This document shows positions 53,251-62,900 of a DNA stretch of 64,000 nt, piece by piece. The notes under the pieces were generated by a model. It did not search any database and had not been told where the DNA came from. It worked only from the letters and a program-made list of their open reading frames with translations. The DNA is from an uncultured Collinsella sp. (GTDB lineage: Bacteria > Actinomycetota > Coriobacteriia > Coriobacteriales > Coriobacteriaceae): assembly GCA_958437935.1 (NCBI GenBank), contig CAUBPS010000011.1, positions 19,170-83,169 on the forward strand. Direction: 5' to 3'. Each line of letters opens with the position of its first letter. Within the stretch, counting starts at the first letter, position 1. The position numbers and the translations under genes are program-made.

Positions 53251-53358
53251 GCGGTTTGGGGCATTGCTCGCTACTGCGGACAGTCCTGCTCGCACGAAGG
53301 CCACATTAAGTGGCCTTCGGCTCGTGCGGAACTTGTATCGAGCAAAGCCCCAAACCGC
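53251..53358 (-). repeat. Long nested palindrome downstream of valS (core element copy 2)
   Basis: Outer arms GCGGTTTGGGGCATTGCTCG (53251-53270) and its near-perfect reverse complement (53339-53358; 19 of 20) enclose a core whose reverse complement reads CCGCACGAGCCGAAGGCCAC, TTAAT, GTGGCCTTCGTGCGAGC, AGGACTGTCCG. This core matches the one at 50436-50492, while the outer arms are unrelated to those at 50405/50494. The 236-bp stretch to 53510 holds no gene. Confidence 0.8.
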
Positions 53359-53510
53359 TCCCATAGCGGTTACGGGGGCGTCCGCTGCCTGGTAGGGCCA
53401 CTGGGCTGTGGCCTTGATTCCGCTGCAATCGGTTAAAGGCTGATATTGTCAACGCGAGGGGCTCATTCTTTTTGGTGGGCCTCTTTTTCTGTTATGGGGG
53501 ACTTTGGGTT

Positions 53511-54854
53511 ATGGCTAAGCGTTCTGGGTCGTATTCTGTGCCGTTCTCGTTTGAGCTGCTTTCATTTGATGAGGCTGTTGGGCTTGCTGCTGATACGGGG
53601 CGGATTTCTGGGGATGCTGGTCCTTTGCTTGAGACGGTTGTCGATATGCTCGATGAGCTCGGGCGTCCGGACGAGTACTTTGATTGCATTCAGGTCGCCG
53701 GTACCAATGGCAAGACTTCGACCACGCGTTTTTCGGCTGCTATCCTTCGCGGCGAGGGGCTCAAGACCGCACTGTATACGTCGCCGCAGCTTGTGCGCTA
53801 TCCCGAGCGCATGGAGGTCGACGGGTGCGTCGTGAGTGACGAGGCGTTTGCTCGGGGCGTTTCTGCTGCCGTTGAGGCGGGGCGTCGCGTGAATGCTCAT
53901 CGCTTGGCGGCAGGGGAGCGCGCGTATACCATTACGCCGTTTGACCTGCTGACGGCTGCCGCGCTTGTAGTGTTTGCCGAGGCTGCGTTGGATGTTGCAG
54001 TGCTCGAGGTTGGCATGGGCGGGCGTTGGGACGCCACAAGCGCGACCGATCCCGTCGCCGTTGCCATTACGGGCATTGGGCTCGATCACACACGCATTCT
54101 GGGCGATACGCTCGAGGCTATTGCGGGGGAGAAGGCTGCGGTCATTAAGCCCGGACGCCTGGTTGTGCTGGGCGAGGGCACGCACGAGGAGAGCGTTCAG
54201 CGCGTGATGGATGCCCGTTGTCGCGAGTGCGGTGTGGTGCCGCTCGTGGTGAACCATGCCACAACCAAGGTTCCGGCACACGTGGGCGACACGGTTGAGT
54301 TTAGCTGCACTACGCCGCGTGCGATCTATACGTCGAGCATGGTCAAGCCGGCCTATCAGCCGCAGAATGCTGCGTGCGCGATTATGCTCTGCGAGGGGTA
54401 TCTGGGTCGCGAGCTCGATCATGACAAGCTCGATGCGTCGCTTATGGGCTGCCCCACGCCTGGTCGCTTTGATGTGCTGGGAACCGATCCGCTCAAGCTG
54501 ATCGACGCCTGTCATAACCCCCAGAGCTGCGAGAACTTTGTGAGCGCGCTGGACGAGATCGATCCGTGTGTGGAGAACCGCCCCACGCTGTTGTGTGCCG
54601 CGCTGGCCGATAAGGACGTGGCGGGTATCGTTGACGTTCTGGTTCCGGCGTTCCCACGCGTGGTCGTGACCCAGACCGATTCCGATCGCGCCCTGCCGGC
54701 AGATGAGCTCGCTGCCCTGGTGGACGTCGATAAGCTCGCGGGCGTATATCCGAGCGTGCCCGAGGCCCTCGCTGCCTTCGATGCCGCGGGCGAGTCCTTC
54801 GTAGCCGCCGGCACCATCACCCTAGCCGGCGAAGTAGCCGGCCTGCTGCGCTAA
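53511..54854 (+). CDS. folC: Folylpolyglutamate synthase / dihydrofolate synthase (Mur ligase family)
   Basis: The ATP-dependent ligase adds glutamate to folates. It has 447 residues. IQVAGTNGKTSTTRFSAAILRGEGLKTALYTSPQL (residues about 61-95) contains the P-loop GTNGKTST and the TSPHL-like segment; VLEVGMGGRWDATSATDP and GLDHTRILGDTLEAIAGEKAAVIKPG are family hallmarks. LIDACHNPQS is the C-terminal DGAHNP equivalent. The ATG at 53511 is preceded by a weak GGGGGA; an upstream ATG at 53472 has no RBS. It is 275 bp after valS, a common gene order. Confidence 0.92.
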   Translation: MAKRSGSYSVPFSFELLSFDEAVGLAADTGRISGDAGPLLETVVDMLDELGRPDEYFDCIQVAGTNGKTSTTRFSAAILRGEGLKTALYTSPQLVRYPERMEVDGCVVSDEAFARGVSAAVEAGRRVNAHRLAAGERAYTITPFDLLTAAALVVFAEAALDVAVLEVGMGGRWDATSATDPVAVAITGIGLDHTRILGDTLEAIAGEKAAVIKPGRLVVLGEGTHEESVQRVMDARCRECGVVPLVVNHATTKVPAHVGDTVEFSCTTPRAIYTSSMVKPAYQPQNAACAIMLCEGYLGRELDHDKLDASLMGCPTPGRFDVLGTDPLKLIDACHNPQSCENFVSALDEIDPCVENRPTLLCAALADKDVAGIVDVLVPAFPRVVVTQTDSDRALPADELAALVDVDKLAGVYPSVPEALAAFDAAGESFVAAGTITLAGEVAGLLR

Positions 54855-54869
54855 CCCATCCCCTCAGCG

Positions 54870-54934
54870 GTTGCGGTGAAATGCGGACTGTTTTACAAGC
54901 CAGGAGCCTCAAACAGTCCGTATATCACCGCAAC
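54870..54934. repeat. Hairpin repeat GTTGCGGTGAAAT...ACCGCAAC after folC
   Basis: The left arm (54870-54894) pairs with the right arm (54910-54934) over about 23 positions with few mismatches, around a 15-base loop. The same terminal sequence occurs at 15717-15778 and as a half copy at 15353-15374. It lies 16 bp after folC and may terminate it. Confidence 0.7.
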
Positions 54935-54941
54935 TTAAAAG

Positions 54942-54974
54942 TAGTCAATTTGGGACGGGGCTTTTTTGGCTGCC
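54942..54974 (+). repeat. Short repeat TTTGGGACGGGGCTTTTTT
   Basis: Its reverse complement resembles 15461-15490, and a shorter relative lies at 56403-56417 (GCCCGTCCCAAATTA). All are intergenic. It may be a degenerate REP-type sequence or terminator remnant. Confidence 0.5.
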
Positions 54975-54997
54975 CTGTGCCCCGAGTTGACTCGCTT

Positions 54998-55157
54998 GCC
55001 ACGAAATGGGCCTATTTACTACGTTTTAGCGAATACCCCCGACCACACCGAGAATTGCGAAATGAAAACCGCAGGTAGACGGCTTGCGGATTTTGTGAAA
55101 ACCCGGTTATGGTCGACCCATGCGGGTTAAACGTAGTAGATGGGCCGTTTTTGTGGC
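54998..55157 (-). repeat. 160-bp element with terminal inverted repeats, copy B
   Basis: Ends GCCACGAAATGGGCCTATTT (from 54998) and the reverse complement of GCCACAAAAACGGCCCATCT (to 55157), both continuing into ACTACGTTT. The length equals copy A exactly (160 bp), and read on the minus strand the interior aligns to copy A without obvious gaps. It lies between convergent genes (folC and the M24 peptidase) and contains no credible ORF. The rest of 54855-55205 holds only the two repeats listed before it. Confidence 0.75.
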
Positions 55158-55205
55158 GAATCGTTGGCAGGATGTGACTAAGGGGCTGTTCCTTTGCCGC
55201 GTTGC

Positions 55206-56294
55206 CTAGTCTAGGCGCGTCGGATCGTGGGGGTAGGCGTTGAGAATCTCGACGCCGGACTCGGTCACCAGGGCCAGGTCCTCGATGCGGACGCCGGTGC
55301 GGCCGGGGAGATAGATGCCCGGCTCGATGGAGAAGGTCATGCCCGGCTCGACAACCTGCTCGTTGACGAGCGAGACGTCGCCCGGCTCGTGGTCTTGCAG
55401 GCCGATCGAGTGACCCAGGCGATGCGTAAAGTATTCGCCGTAGCCCGCGTCCTCAATCACGTCGCGCGCGGCACGGTCCAGGTCGCACATGCGCACGCCC
55501 GGTGCGATGAGCGCCTCGGCGGCCTCGTTGGCGCGGCGCACGATATCGTAGATGCGCGCCGTCTCCTCGTCCGGCTCGCCCCAAAAGAACGTGCGCGTCA
55601 TGTCCGAGCAGTAGTTGCGATGGCGTCCGCCAATGTCGAACAGCACCACGTCGCCGCGTTTAAGCTCGGTATCGTCGGGCTCGTGATGTGGGTCGCCGGC
55701 GTTGGCGCCAAAGCTCACGATGGGCGGAAAGCTAAAGCCCTCGCAGCCGTGCTTGCGATACAGACTGAGCATCTGGTCGGCAATTTCGCGCTCCGTCACG
55801 CCCTCGTGGACGAGCTTGATAACATCGGCCATCACGGCATCGTTAGCGGCCGAGGACGCGCGCATGAGCTCCTTCTCGGCGGCATCCTTGTAGGTGCGTG
55901 CGGCGGTGACGGCAAAATCGCCCAGGAAAAACTCGCTGGCGGCGTGGCGCTCCATGAGCGGCATCAAAAAGCCGGAGCGCATGACGGTGTCGATGCCAAG
56001 CGGCTTGGCTGGGTCGATCTCACTCGCGATGGCGTCGGCCACGACGTCGGTATCGTTGTGGTAGGCAACGCGCGCATTATCATACTCGGGCAGCTGATGC
56101 AGCGCGTTGACCATGATCACGGGCTCGCAATCGCGCGCGAGTAGCACGCCGCAAAAACGCTCGAACATATCGGCATAAAAGCCGGTCAGGTAATAGATTG
56201 ACCACGGGTCGTTTACGAGCAGCTGTGCGCCGGGGTGCTGAGCCTCGAGCGCATCGAGCACGCGTGCCACACGCTGGTCATCGACATGTGCCAT
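55206..56294 (-). CDS. M24-family metallopeptidase (Xaa-Pro dipeptidase-like)
   Basis: The 362-residue protein has an N-terminal creatinase-like domain (YYLTGFYADMFERFCGVLLARD) and a C-terminal pita-bread domain. Metal ligands are all visible: two Asp in VLFDIGGRHRNYCSDMTRTF, His in HRLGHSIGLQDHEPG, Glu in FSIEPGIYLPG and Glu in RIEDLALVT. It probably cleaves peptides with proline at the second position, in the cytoplasm. The ATG at 56294 has AAAGGATG upstream; an ATG at 56342 is further out and lacks support. It appears monocistronic. Exact substrate unknown. Confidence 0.88.
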   Translation of the reverse strand: MAHVDDQRVARVLDALEAQHPGAQLLVNDPWSIYYLTGFYADMFERFCGVLLARDCEPVIMVNALHQLPEYDNARVAYHNDTDVVADAIASEIDPAKPLGIDTVMRSGFLMPLMERHAASEFFLGDFAVTAARTYKDAAEKELMRASSAANDAVMADVIKLVHEGVTEREIADQMLSLYRKHGCEGFSFPPIVSFGANAGDPHHEPDDTELKRGDVVLFDIGGRHRNYCSDMTRTFFWGEPDEETARIYDIVRRANEAAEALIAPGVRMCDLDRAARDVIEDAGYGEYFTHRLGHSIGLQDHEPGDVSLVNEQVVEPGMTFSIEPGIYLPGRTGVRIEDLALVTESGVEILNAYPHDPTRLD

Positions 56295-56338
56295 GAAACA
56301 TCCTTTCACTATGGTGCCACCATGGTATCCCAAGCTCG

Positions 56339-56423
56339 GCACATAGGGACGTTCCTTTTATGCCGGCACCTGGGGACACTCCTTGCAAAAAGCAGCTATA
56401 AGAGCCCGTCCCAAATTAGCTGC
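56339..56423. repeat. Cluster of REP-like GGGAC fragments upstream of the M24 peptidase
   Basis: CATAGGGACGTTCCTTTTATGCC, CACCTGGGGACACTCCTTGC and GAGCCCGTCCCAAATTA lie in tandem; the last sits inside a GCAGCTA...TAGCTGC hairpin (56394-56424). Related strings occur at 39488-39505 and 63762-63780. No gene in this interval. Confidence 0.5.
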
Positions 56424-56822
56424 TTAGGCTGGATCGATGTTCATGCTGGCGACTAGGTCAATGTTGGTGCCGAGAAGATCTTCCAGCACGACGTCGCCCA
56501 TGCGGATGGGGGCCTCGACGACAACGCCGCGGATGAGGTCCATGGCTTGGGCGTGGAGTGCCAGCGGGATGGCTTCGGCCGTGCGCACGGGCAGCAGCGC
56601 CTCGTCGCCGCCGGATACGGCCACGGTTGTGGTGAGCACGCGCATGGGGCAGGTGAGCTCTTGATGCGCGAACTTGTTGCCGCGCGGGCAGCTGTTGCCG
56701 ATCACGGAGCGCACCGCTGCTACGGCACCGTTGACATCGCGCTCCACCTCTACGGTCAGGAGGCATTCGGATGGGCAAGTGGTGCAGCTGAACTGCAGCG
56801 TCTCGGTCGCATTCGTGCTCAT
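56424..56822 (-). CDS. DUF1667 protein, glycerol-3-phosphate dehydrogenase-associated
   Basis: The 132-residue protein has conserved cysteines: FSCTTCPSECLLTVEV near the N-terminus and SCPRGNKFAHQELTCPMRVLTTTV in the middle, the DUF1667 pattern, probably binding a metal or Fe-S cluster. In many anaerobes this small gene follows GlpA- and GlpB-like flavoproteins exactly as here. That suggests it is a third component of an anaerobic glycerol-3-phosphate dehydrogenase, though its role is not established. The ATG at 56822 lies 4 bp after the upstream gene's stop. Confidence 0.8.
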   Translation of the reverse strand: MSTNATETLQFSCTTCPSECLLTVEVERDVNGAVAAVRSVIGNSCPRGNKFAHQELTCPMRVLTTTVAVSGGDEALLPVRTAEAIPLALHAQAMDLIRGVVVEAPIRMGDVVLEDLLGTNIDLVASMNIDPA

Positions 56823-56826
56823 GGCC

Positions 56827-58173
56827 TTACGCCTCCTCAATGGGATCGACGGACAGAATAAGCTCGCTGGCACCCATGTCGAGTGCCTGCTTGATGACCT
56901 TTGCCTGCAGTGGAAAGCTTTCCATAACGCTCGGTTTAAACGCGCGGACCTTGCCGGCGAACAGTTCCTCGCCGTCGGCCAAGATCCTCACGCGGGCGGC
57001 ATCGACTGGTCGGCGCACGCGGAAGTTGAGTTTGGTGAGCGCCACAGCCGTAATGCGTCCCGGCAGTGCGTATCCCGCAATGCCGGCAGGGGAGACGGTG
57101 AGCTCGCAGTCCGGAACGGCGCCCGCGCCGGTTCCCAGCGCGTACGCCGCCGCGGCAGCGCCGGCGCGCTCGGACTCGGTCGTCACGTTGTCTGCCAAGT
57201 CGTGCACGTGCAGTACGTTGCCGCAGGCAAAGATGCCCGGTACGACCGTCTGCAGGCTCTGGTCCACCACGGCACCGCGCGTACGGGGGTCCAGCTCTAC
57301 GTCCGCGCCCACCGAAAGCTCGTTCTCGGGAATCAATCCCACCGAAAGCAGCAGCGTATCGCACGGAACGATGCGCTCAGTCCCCGGGATGGGCGCCAGT
57401 TGCTTATCGACCTGGCTCACCTCGACGGCCTCCACGCGGTCGTGCCCGATCACGCGCGTGACCGTGGTAGACAGATGCAGCGGAATGCCAAAATCGTCCA
57501 GGCAGTTCTTGACATTGCGGCGCAGGCCGTTGGCGTATGGCATGAGCTCGTACACGCCCTCGACCGAAATCCCCTCGAGGGTGCAGCGGCGCGCCATGAT
57601 CAGCCCGATGTCGCCCGAGCCCAAAATGACGGCGCGCGAGCCGGGTTTGAGGTTTTCGATATTGATGTATCGCTGCGCCAGGCCGGCCGTAAACACGCCG
57701 GCGGGACGGCTGCCGGGGATCTTGATTTCGCTGCGCGTGCGCTCGCGGCAGCCCATGGCAAGGACGACCGCCCGCCCGGTGAGCTGCAGCATACCGGCTG
57801 GGCTCATGAGCGTGACGGTATGGACCGCGGTGTCTTCCGTAGGCTCGCCTGAATCAATCCCAAGCACCATGCTGTTCAGGAACAGCGCAATGTCGGTTGT
57901 GTGCACCTGGTCGATAAAGCGCTGCGCGTACTCGGGACCGGTGAGCTCCTGTTTAAAGTGCGACAGGCCAAAGCCGGGGTGGATGCACTGGCGGAGGATG
58001 CCGCCCAGGTGCTGCTCGCGCTCCACGATGGCCACGCGCGCTCCGGCCTTATGCGCGGCCAGCGCGGCCGCCATGCCGGCGGGGCCGCCTCCGATAACGA
58101 CCACGTCGAACGCCCGCGTTTGCACGGTCTCAACGGCGTCGGTATTAATCGCGCTCGATCCGAATTCCGCCAT
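56827..58173 (-). CDS. FAD/NAD(P)-dependent oxidoreductase (partner of the GlpA-like protein)
   Basis: The 448-residue flavoprotein starts with a dinucleotide fold VVVIGGGPAGMAAALAAHKAGARVAIVE (residues about 24-51) followed by LGGILRQCIHPGFGLSHFKQELTGPEY. A second nucleotide-binding site is AVILGSGDIGLIMARR (about 190), and FACGNVLHVHDLADNV near 315 is the FAD-contacting C-terminal motif. This type lies next to GlpA-like dehydrogenases and is proposed to transfer their electrons to NAD or another acceptor. It is 1 bp after the preceding gene, so cotranscribed. Confidence 0.83.
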   Translation of the reverse strand: MAEFGSSAINTDAVETVQTRAFDVVVIGGGPAGMAAALAAHKAGARVAIVEREQHLGGILRQCIHPGFGLSHFKQELTGPEYAQRFIDQVHTTDIALFLNSMVLGIDSGEPTEDTAVHTVTLMSPAGMLQLTGRAVVLAMGCRERTRSEIKIPGSRPAGVFTAGLAQRYINIENLKPGSRAVILGSGDIGLIMARRCTLEGISVEGVYELMPYANGLRRNVKNCLDDFGIPLHLSTTVTRVIGHDRVEAVEVSQVDKQLAPIPGTERIVPCDTLLLSVGLIPENELSVGADVELDPRTRGAVVDQSLQTVVPGIFACGNVLHVHDLADNVTTESERAGAAAAAYALGTGAGAVPDCELTVSPAGIAGYALPGRITAVALTKLNFRVRRPVDAARVRILADGEELFAGKVRAFKPSVMESFPLQAKVIKQALDMGASELILSVDPIEEA

Positions 58174-58174
58174 C

Positions 58175-59644
58175 CTAGCGCACCCCCTTCAGCGGTCCCT
58201 CAACCAACCAAGATCCGGTATCCTCCAACAACACCTCGCTGGGGGCGCAGCCCAGCTCGCGCGCCAGAATCGCAACCACGCGGCTTTGGCAAAAGCCACT
58301 TTGGCACCGACCCATGCCGGCGCGGCAGCGGCGCTTGACACCCTCGACCGAAACCGCGCCTGGACGGCGTCGAATCGCGGCCACAATCTCGGCCTCGGGC
58401 ACCGTTTCGCAGCGGCAGACAATCTGTCCCCACGCGGGATCGGACTCGATCAGTTCTTCCTTGCGCGCCAGCGGTGCGCGGTCAAAGTCGTCCGGCGCGC
58501 GGCGAATTGGGTTCCAGTCCGCCCGCTCGTGCAGCTCCACGCCCGCTTCGCGCATCACAAGCTCCATGCGCTCGGCAATGGCCGGCGCGCTGGCGACGCC
58601 TGGCGACTGAATGCCCGCCGCCTGGAACAGCCCCGGCATCACGGTCGACTGCCCAATAAAGAAGTCGTTCGTTCCCTGAATGACCGGGCGCCCGCCGGCA
58701 AATGCGCGCACCACGCAGTGCGTGTCCAGATCGGGCACCAGCTTGCGCGCACCGGTCAGCAGCGCGTTGATATCGCTCGCATAGGTCTGCGTGTCACCCG
58801 GTTCGCGCACGGCGGCGGTCGCAGTGATCACGGTGTTGCCATGCACGGTCCCCGTCACGATGACGCCCTTCGACACAGGCGTCGGCACCGGGTAGAGCGG
58901 CATGAGCGCGCGCGGCTCCTTGTCCAGCACCACGATGTTGCCCTGGCGCCAGACCATCTGGAACTCCTCGGCGCCCGTCATATGCGAGATGTCCGCGGCG
59001 CCGTTGCCCGCGGCGTTGATTAAATAGCGGCAACACACATTGCCGGCGGGCGTTACCAGCGTAAAACGCGGGGAGTCATCGGCGCCGGTCGCGCCCGTGT
59101 CGGCGGCCTCGATCGCCTCCACCGGCGCGGACCGCATAAACGTCACGCCGTTGGCCACCGCGTTCTCCAGCGCGGCGATGGCGACTTCAAACGGGTCGAC
59201 AAACCCGGTCGAGGGACACCACAGGGCGCACGTGGCATCGGCGCTGGCGCGCGGCTCCAGCTCGTGGATGCGCTCGGGGCCAATGATCGACAGCTCGGGC
59301 ACGCCGTTGGCCAGGCCATTCCGGCGCAGCTGCTCCAGATGCGCGCGGTCCTCGTCGTTAAAACCCAGTACCATCGACCCGGTGCGGCGGAACAAGAAGC
59401 CCAGCTCCTCGGCCCACGTACCATACAGCTCACATCCACGAGCATTGACCTGGGCTTTTACCGTGCCCGGCGCCGGGTCGTAGCCGGCGTGCACCAGGCC
59501 ACCGTTGGCCTTCGACGCGCCCAGCGCGATATCGTTGGCCGCCTCGACCACGCAAATGGACAGGTCATAGCGCGCGAGCTGCCGCGCGATAGCGCATCCG
59601 GTGATGCCCGCGCCCACAATCGCGATATCAAACGTTTTTGTCAC
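58175..59644 (-). CDS. GlpA-like FAD-dependent glycerol-3-phosphate dehydrogenase with BFD-type [2Fe-2S] domain
   Basis: The 489-residue protein has an FAD-binding start (IAIVGAGITGCAIARQLARYDLSICVVEAAND), a DAO-type body with GGLVHAGYDPAPGTVKA, and a C-terminal bacterioferritin-associated-ferredoxin-like domain with cysteines CRCETV (about residue 420) and CRAGMGRCQSGFC (about 455). This layout matches anaerobic G3P dehydrogenase GlpA and relatives. Translation starts at a GTG (59642-59644) behind GGGAGG. It is the first gene of a three-gene operon with the two genes that follow. Substrate is inferred; related proteins act on 2-hydroxy acids. Confidence 0.82.
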   Translation of the reverse strand: MTKTFDIAIVGAGITGCAIARQLARYDLSICVVEAANDIALGASKANGGLVHAGYDPAPGTVKAQVNARGCELYGTWAEELGFLFRRTGSMVLGFNDEDRAHLEQLRRNGLANGVPELSIIGPERIHELEPRASADATCALWCPSTGFVDPFEVAIAALENAVANGVTFMRSAPVEAIEAADTGATGADDSPRFTLVTPAGNVCCRYLINAAGNGAADISHMTGAEEFQMVWRQGNIVVLDKEPRALMPLYPVPTPVSKGVIVTGTVHGNTVITATAAVREPGDTQTYASDINALLTGARKLVPDLDTHCVVRAFAGGRPVIQGTNDFFIGQSTVMPGLFQAAGIQSPGVASAPAIAERMELVMREAGVELHERADWNPIRRAPDDFDRAPLARKEELIESDPAWGQIVCRCETVPEAEIVAAIRRRPGAVSVEGVKRRCRAGMGRCQSGFCQSRVVAILARELGCAPSEVLLEDTGSWLVEGPLKGVR

Positions 59645-59661
59645 AGTGCCTCCCAGACGAG

Positions 59662-59676
59662 TTGACAGGCTGTCAA
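59662..59676 (-). promoter_or_regulatory. Perfect 7-1-7 palindrome before the GlpA-like operon
   Basis: TTGACAGGCTGTCAA is a perfect 7-bp inverted repeat around one central base, 18 bp upstream of the GTG start. It has the size of a dimeric repressor operator, or TTGACA may be a -35 box. No regulator gene is adjacent. Confidence 0.5.
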
Positions 59677-59813
59677 TAAGACTATCCTACGGTCTGCACA
59701 CCCCCAGTGAGGCGGCAATGCGGCGAACAGTCCCGCAGCATCCGCCAACGGCAGGCGAGGGGAGACCTGGTAACGGTGACAACTGCGTCTGCCGGCTCAA
59801 ACGTCAGAGTTTT

Positions 59814-60271
59814 GTCTCGTCCTGTAACAGTAAGCAGAGGATTCGGGTTCCAGATGTTACAGATCGAGATAAAAGCCGGGGCGGGATTCTTCTGTCTCGA
59901 TTTGTAACAGGTAGACCCGTTTTGGTGAGTTACTGTTACAGATTGAGACATTGGGATTGGACGTTTCCCTTTGTCTAAATCTGTAACAGTAAGAAGGTTT
60001 TTTGGACCCTAGGTGTTACAGATTTAGATGATTGGTCGGGATGGTTTTCGTTTGTCTCGTTCTGTAACAGTAAGGTGTGGATTTGGGGTCTAGTTGTTAC
60101 AGATCGAGACAATTGACTGGCGGGTTCACCGTTTGTCTTGATCTGTAACATCTGGGGACGGTTTTGCCGAGTTACTGTTACAGATCGAGACATTGGCCGG
60201 GCGGGCAAACCTTTCGTCTCGATCTGTAACATCTGGGATGGATTATGCCGAGCACCTGTTACAGATTGAGA
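59814..60271. repeat. Array of 12 alternating-orientation GTCTCGATCTGTAACA motifs, ~80-bp period
   Basis: Forward motifs (consensus GTCTCGATCTGTAACA) begin at 59814, 59894, 59973, 60054, 60135 and 60216; reverse-complement motifs (TGTTACAGATCGAGAC) begin at 59855, 59933, 60014, 60095, 60175 and 60256. Motifs alternate strictly, separated by 22-24 bp. Spacers themselves are loosely alike within each class. The array fills the divergent gap between the GlpA-like operon (minus) and the zinc-ribbon gene (plus). It resembles a BIME-type REP cluster or an operator array. No CDS was accepted here. Confidence 0.85.
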
Positions 60272-60362
60272 TGTTTCTGTCCACCTACCGCCCCGACCTG
60301 CCAAATCGTTGACCCCCGTGTTACACTAACTCGAGCTGTAACTACCCCGAAAGGTACCCGTA

Positions 60363-60794
60363 ATGTCCAAGTACATCTCCGAGCTCATGTCGCCGCAGCT
60401 TATGGGCGTCATCTATGCCTTTGTTGGCTTTATCATCGCCCTGTATGTGCTGTCGGTCGTCTATGTGTTCATCGACGCTCGCCGCCGCGGCGCCAGCGCC
60501 TACGTGGCATGGGGCATCATCGCCCTCATCCCGTTTGTAGGCCTCATCGCCTACCTGGTCCTGCGCCCGCACTCCTACGCGTCTGACCGCGAGGAGCAGG
60601 AGCTGGACATGGCCCTGCGCGAGCGCCAACTTGCCCAGTACGGCACCTGCCCGCAGTGCGGCGCGCCCATCGAGAAGGACTTTGTTGTCTGCCCAGTGTG
60701 CGATACCCAGGTTCGCAACGTGTGCCCCAGCTGTCATCGCCCGCTCGATGCGCACTGGAAGGTCTGCCCCTACTGCCGAACTCGCATCCAGTAA
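60363..60794 (+). CDS. Membrane-anchored double zinc-ribbon protein
   Basis: The 143-residue protein has two hydrophobic helices near the N-terminus (MGVIYAFVGFIIALYVLSVVYVFIDA and AYVAWGIIALIPFVGLIAYLVL). These resemble the short PLDc_N-type membrane domain. A charged linker and two zinc ribbons follow: CPQCGAPIEKDFVVCPVC and CPSCHRPLDAHWKVCPYC. The ribbons should face the cytoplasm. Function unknown; such proteins are often simple membrane-associated binding modules. CGAAAGG precedes the ATG. It is preceded by the repeat array and followed by a terminator. Confidence 0.78.
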   Translation: MSKYISELMSPQLMGVIYAFVGFIIALYVLSVVYVFIDARRRGASAYVAWGIIALIPFVGLIAYLVLRPHSYASDREEQELDMALRERQLAQYGTCPQCGAPIEKDFVVCPVCDTQVRNVCPSCHRPLDAHWKVCPYCRTRIQ

Positions 60795-60894
60795 CGCATC
60801 CATCGCCGGGCCGGCCGCAAGCCACGGGCGCCGCGCATCTCGCGCACGCCGCAAGCACGCACCCCGCCCACACGATGAAGCATGCGTAGAAAAT

Positions 60895-60925
60895 CGCCCG
60901 CCGTGCCAGTAAGGTGCGGCGGGCG
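60895..60925 (+). terminator. Terminator-like hairpin before thrS
   Basis: CGCCCGCCG (60895-60903) pairs with CGGCGGGCG (60917-60925); the T-run is poor (CTTGT). Confidence 0.65.
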
Positions 60926-60926
60926 C

Positions 60927-60954
60927 TTGTATACCAAGGCAACCTGCCTATAAT
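60927..60954 (+). promoter_or_regulatory. Promoter of thrS
   Basis: TTGTAT (60927-60932), a 16-bp spacer and TATAAT (60949-60954) lie about 70 bp before thrS. Confidence 0.65.
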
Positions 60955-61023
60955 GATGCAAGTTAAAACGCCGAACGCATCGCACGCACTTGCACCAGGC
61001 ATCCGAGAGGAGAAAACATACCC

Positions 61024-62787
<1,764 letters not shown>

Positions 62788-62810
62788 GGCAAGCTTCACA
62801 ACAATTAACA

Positions 62811-62846
62811 AAGGTGACCGTCCGCATAGGGCGGTCACCTTTTTTA
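62811..62846 (+). terminator. Terminator after thrS
   Basis: AAGGTGACCGTCC pairs with GGGCGGTCACCTT (one wobble) around a 4-5-base loop, ending in a run of T. Confidence 0.9.
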
Positions 62847-62900
62847 GTGCCTAAATAAGAAAAGGCGCTGGTTGAGCGGCTTTTTTTGTTGCACAAAAAG

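Noticed and set aside
59814..60271. CRISPR array
   Set aside because: Motifs are 16-17 bp and alternate in strand, and spacers of 22-24 bp are related to one another. No cas gene is near. A CRISPR has direct repeats with unrelated spacers.
59975..60304. Minus-strand open frame with a 27-residue repeated pattern
   Set aside because: The periodicity comes from the 81-bp DNA repeat. There is no RBS, and the alternating palindromic motifs explain the pattern better than a protein would.
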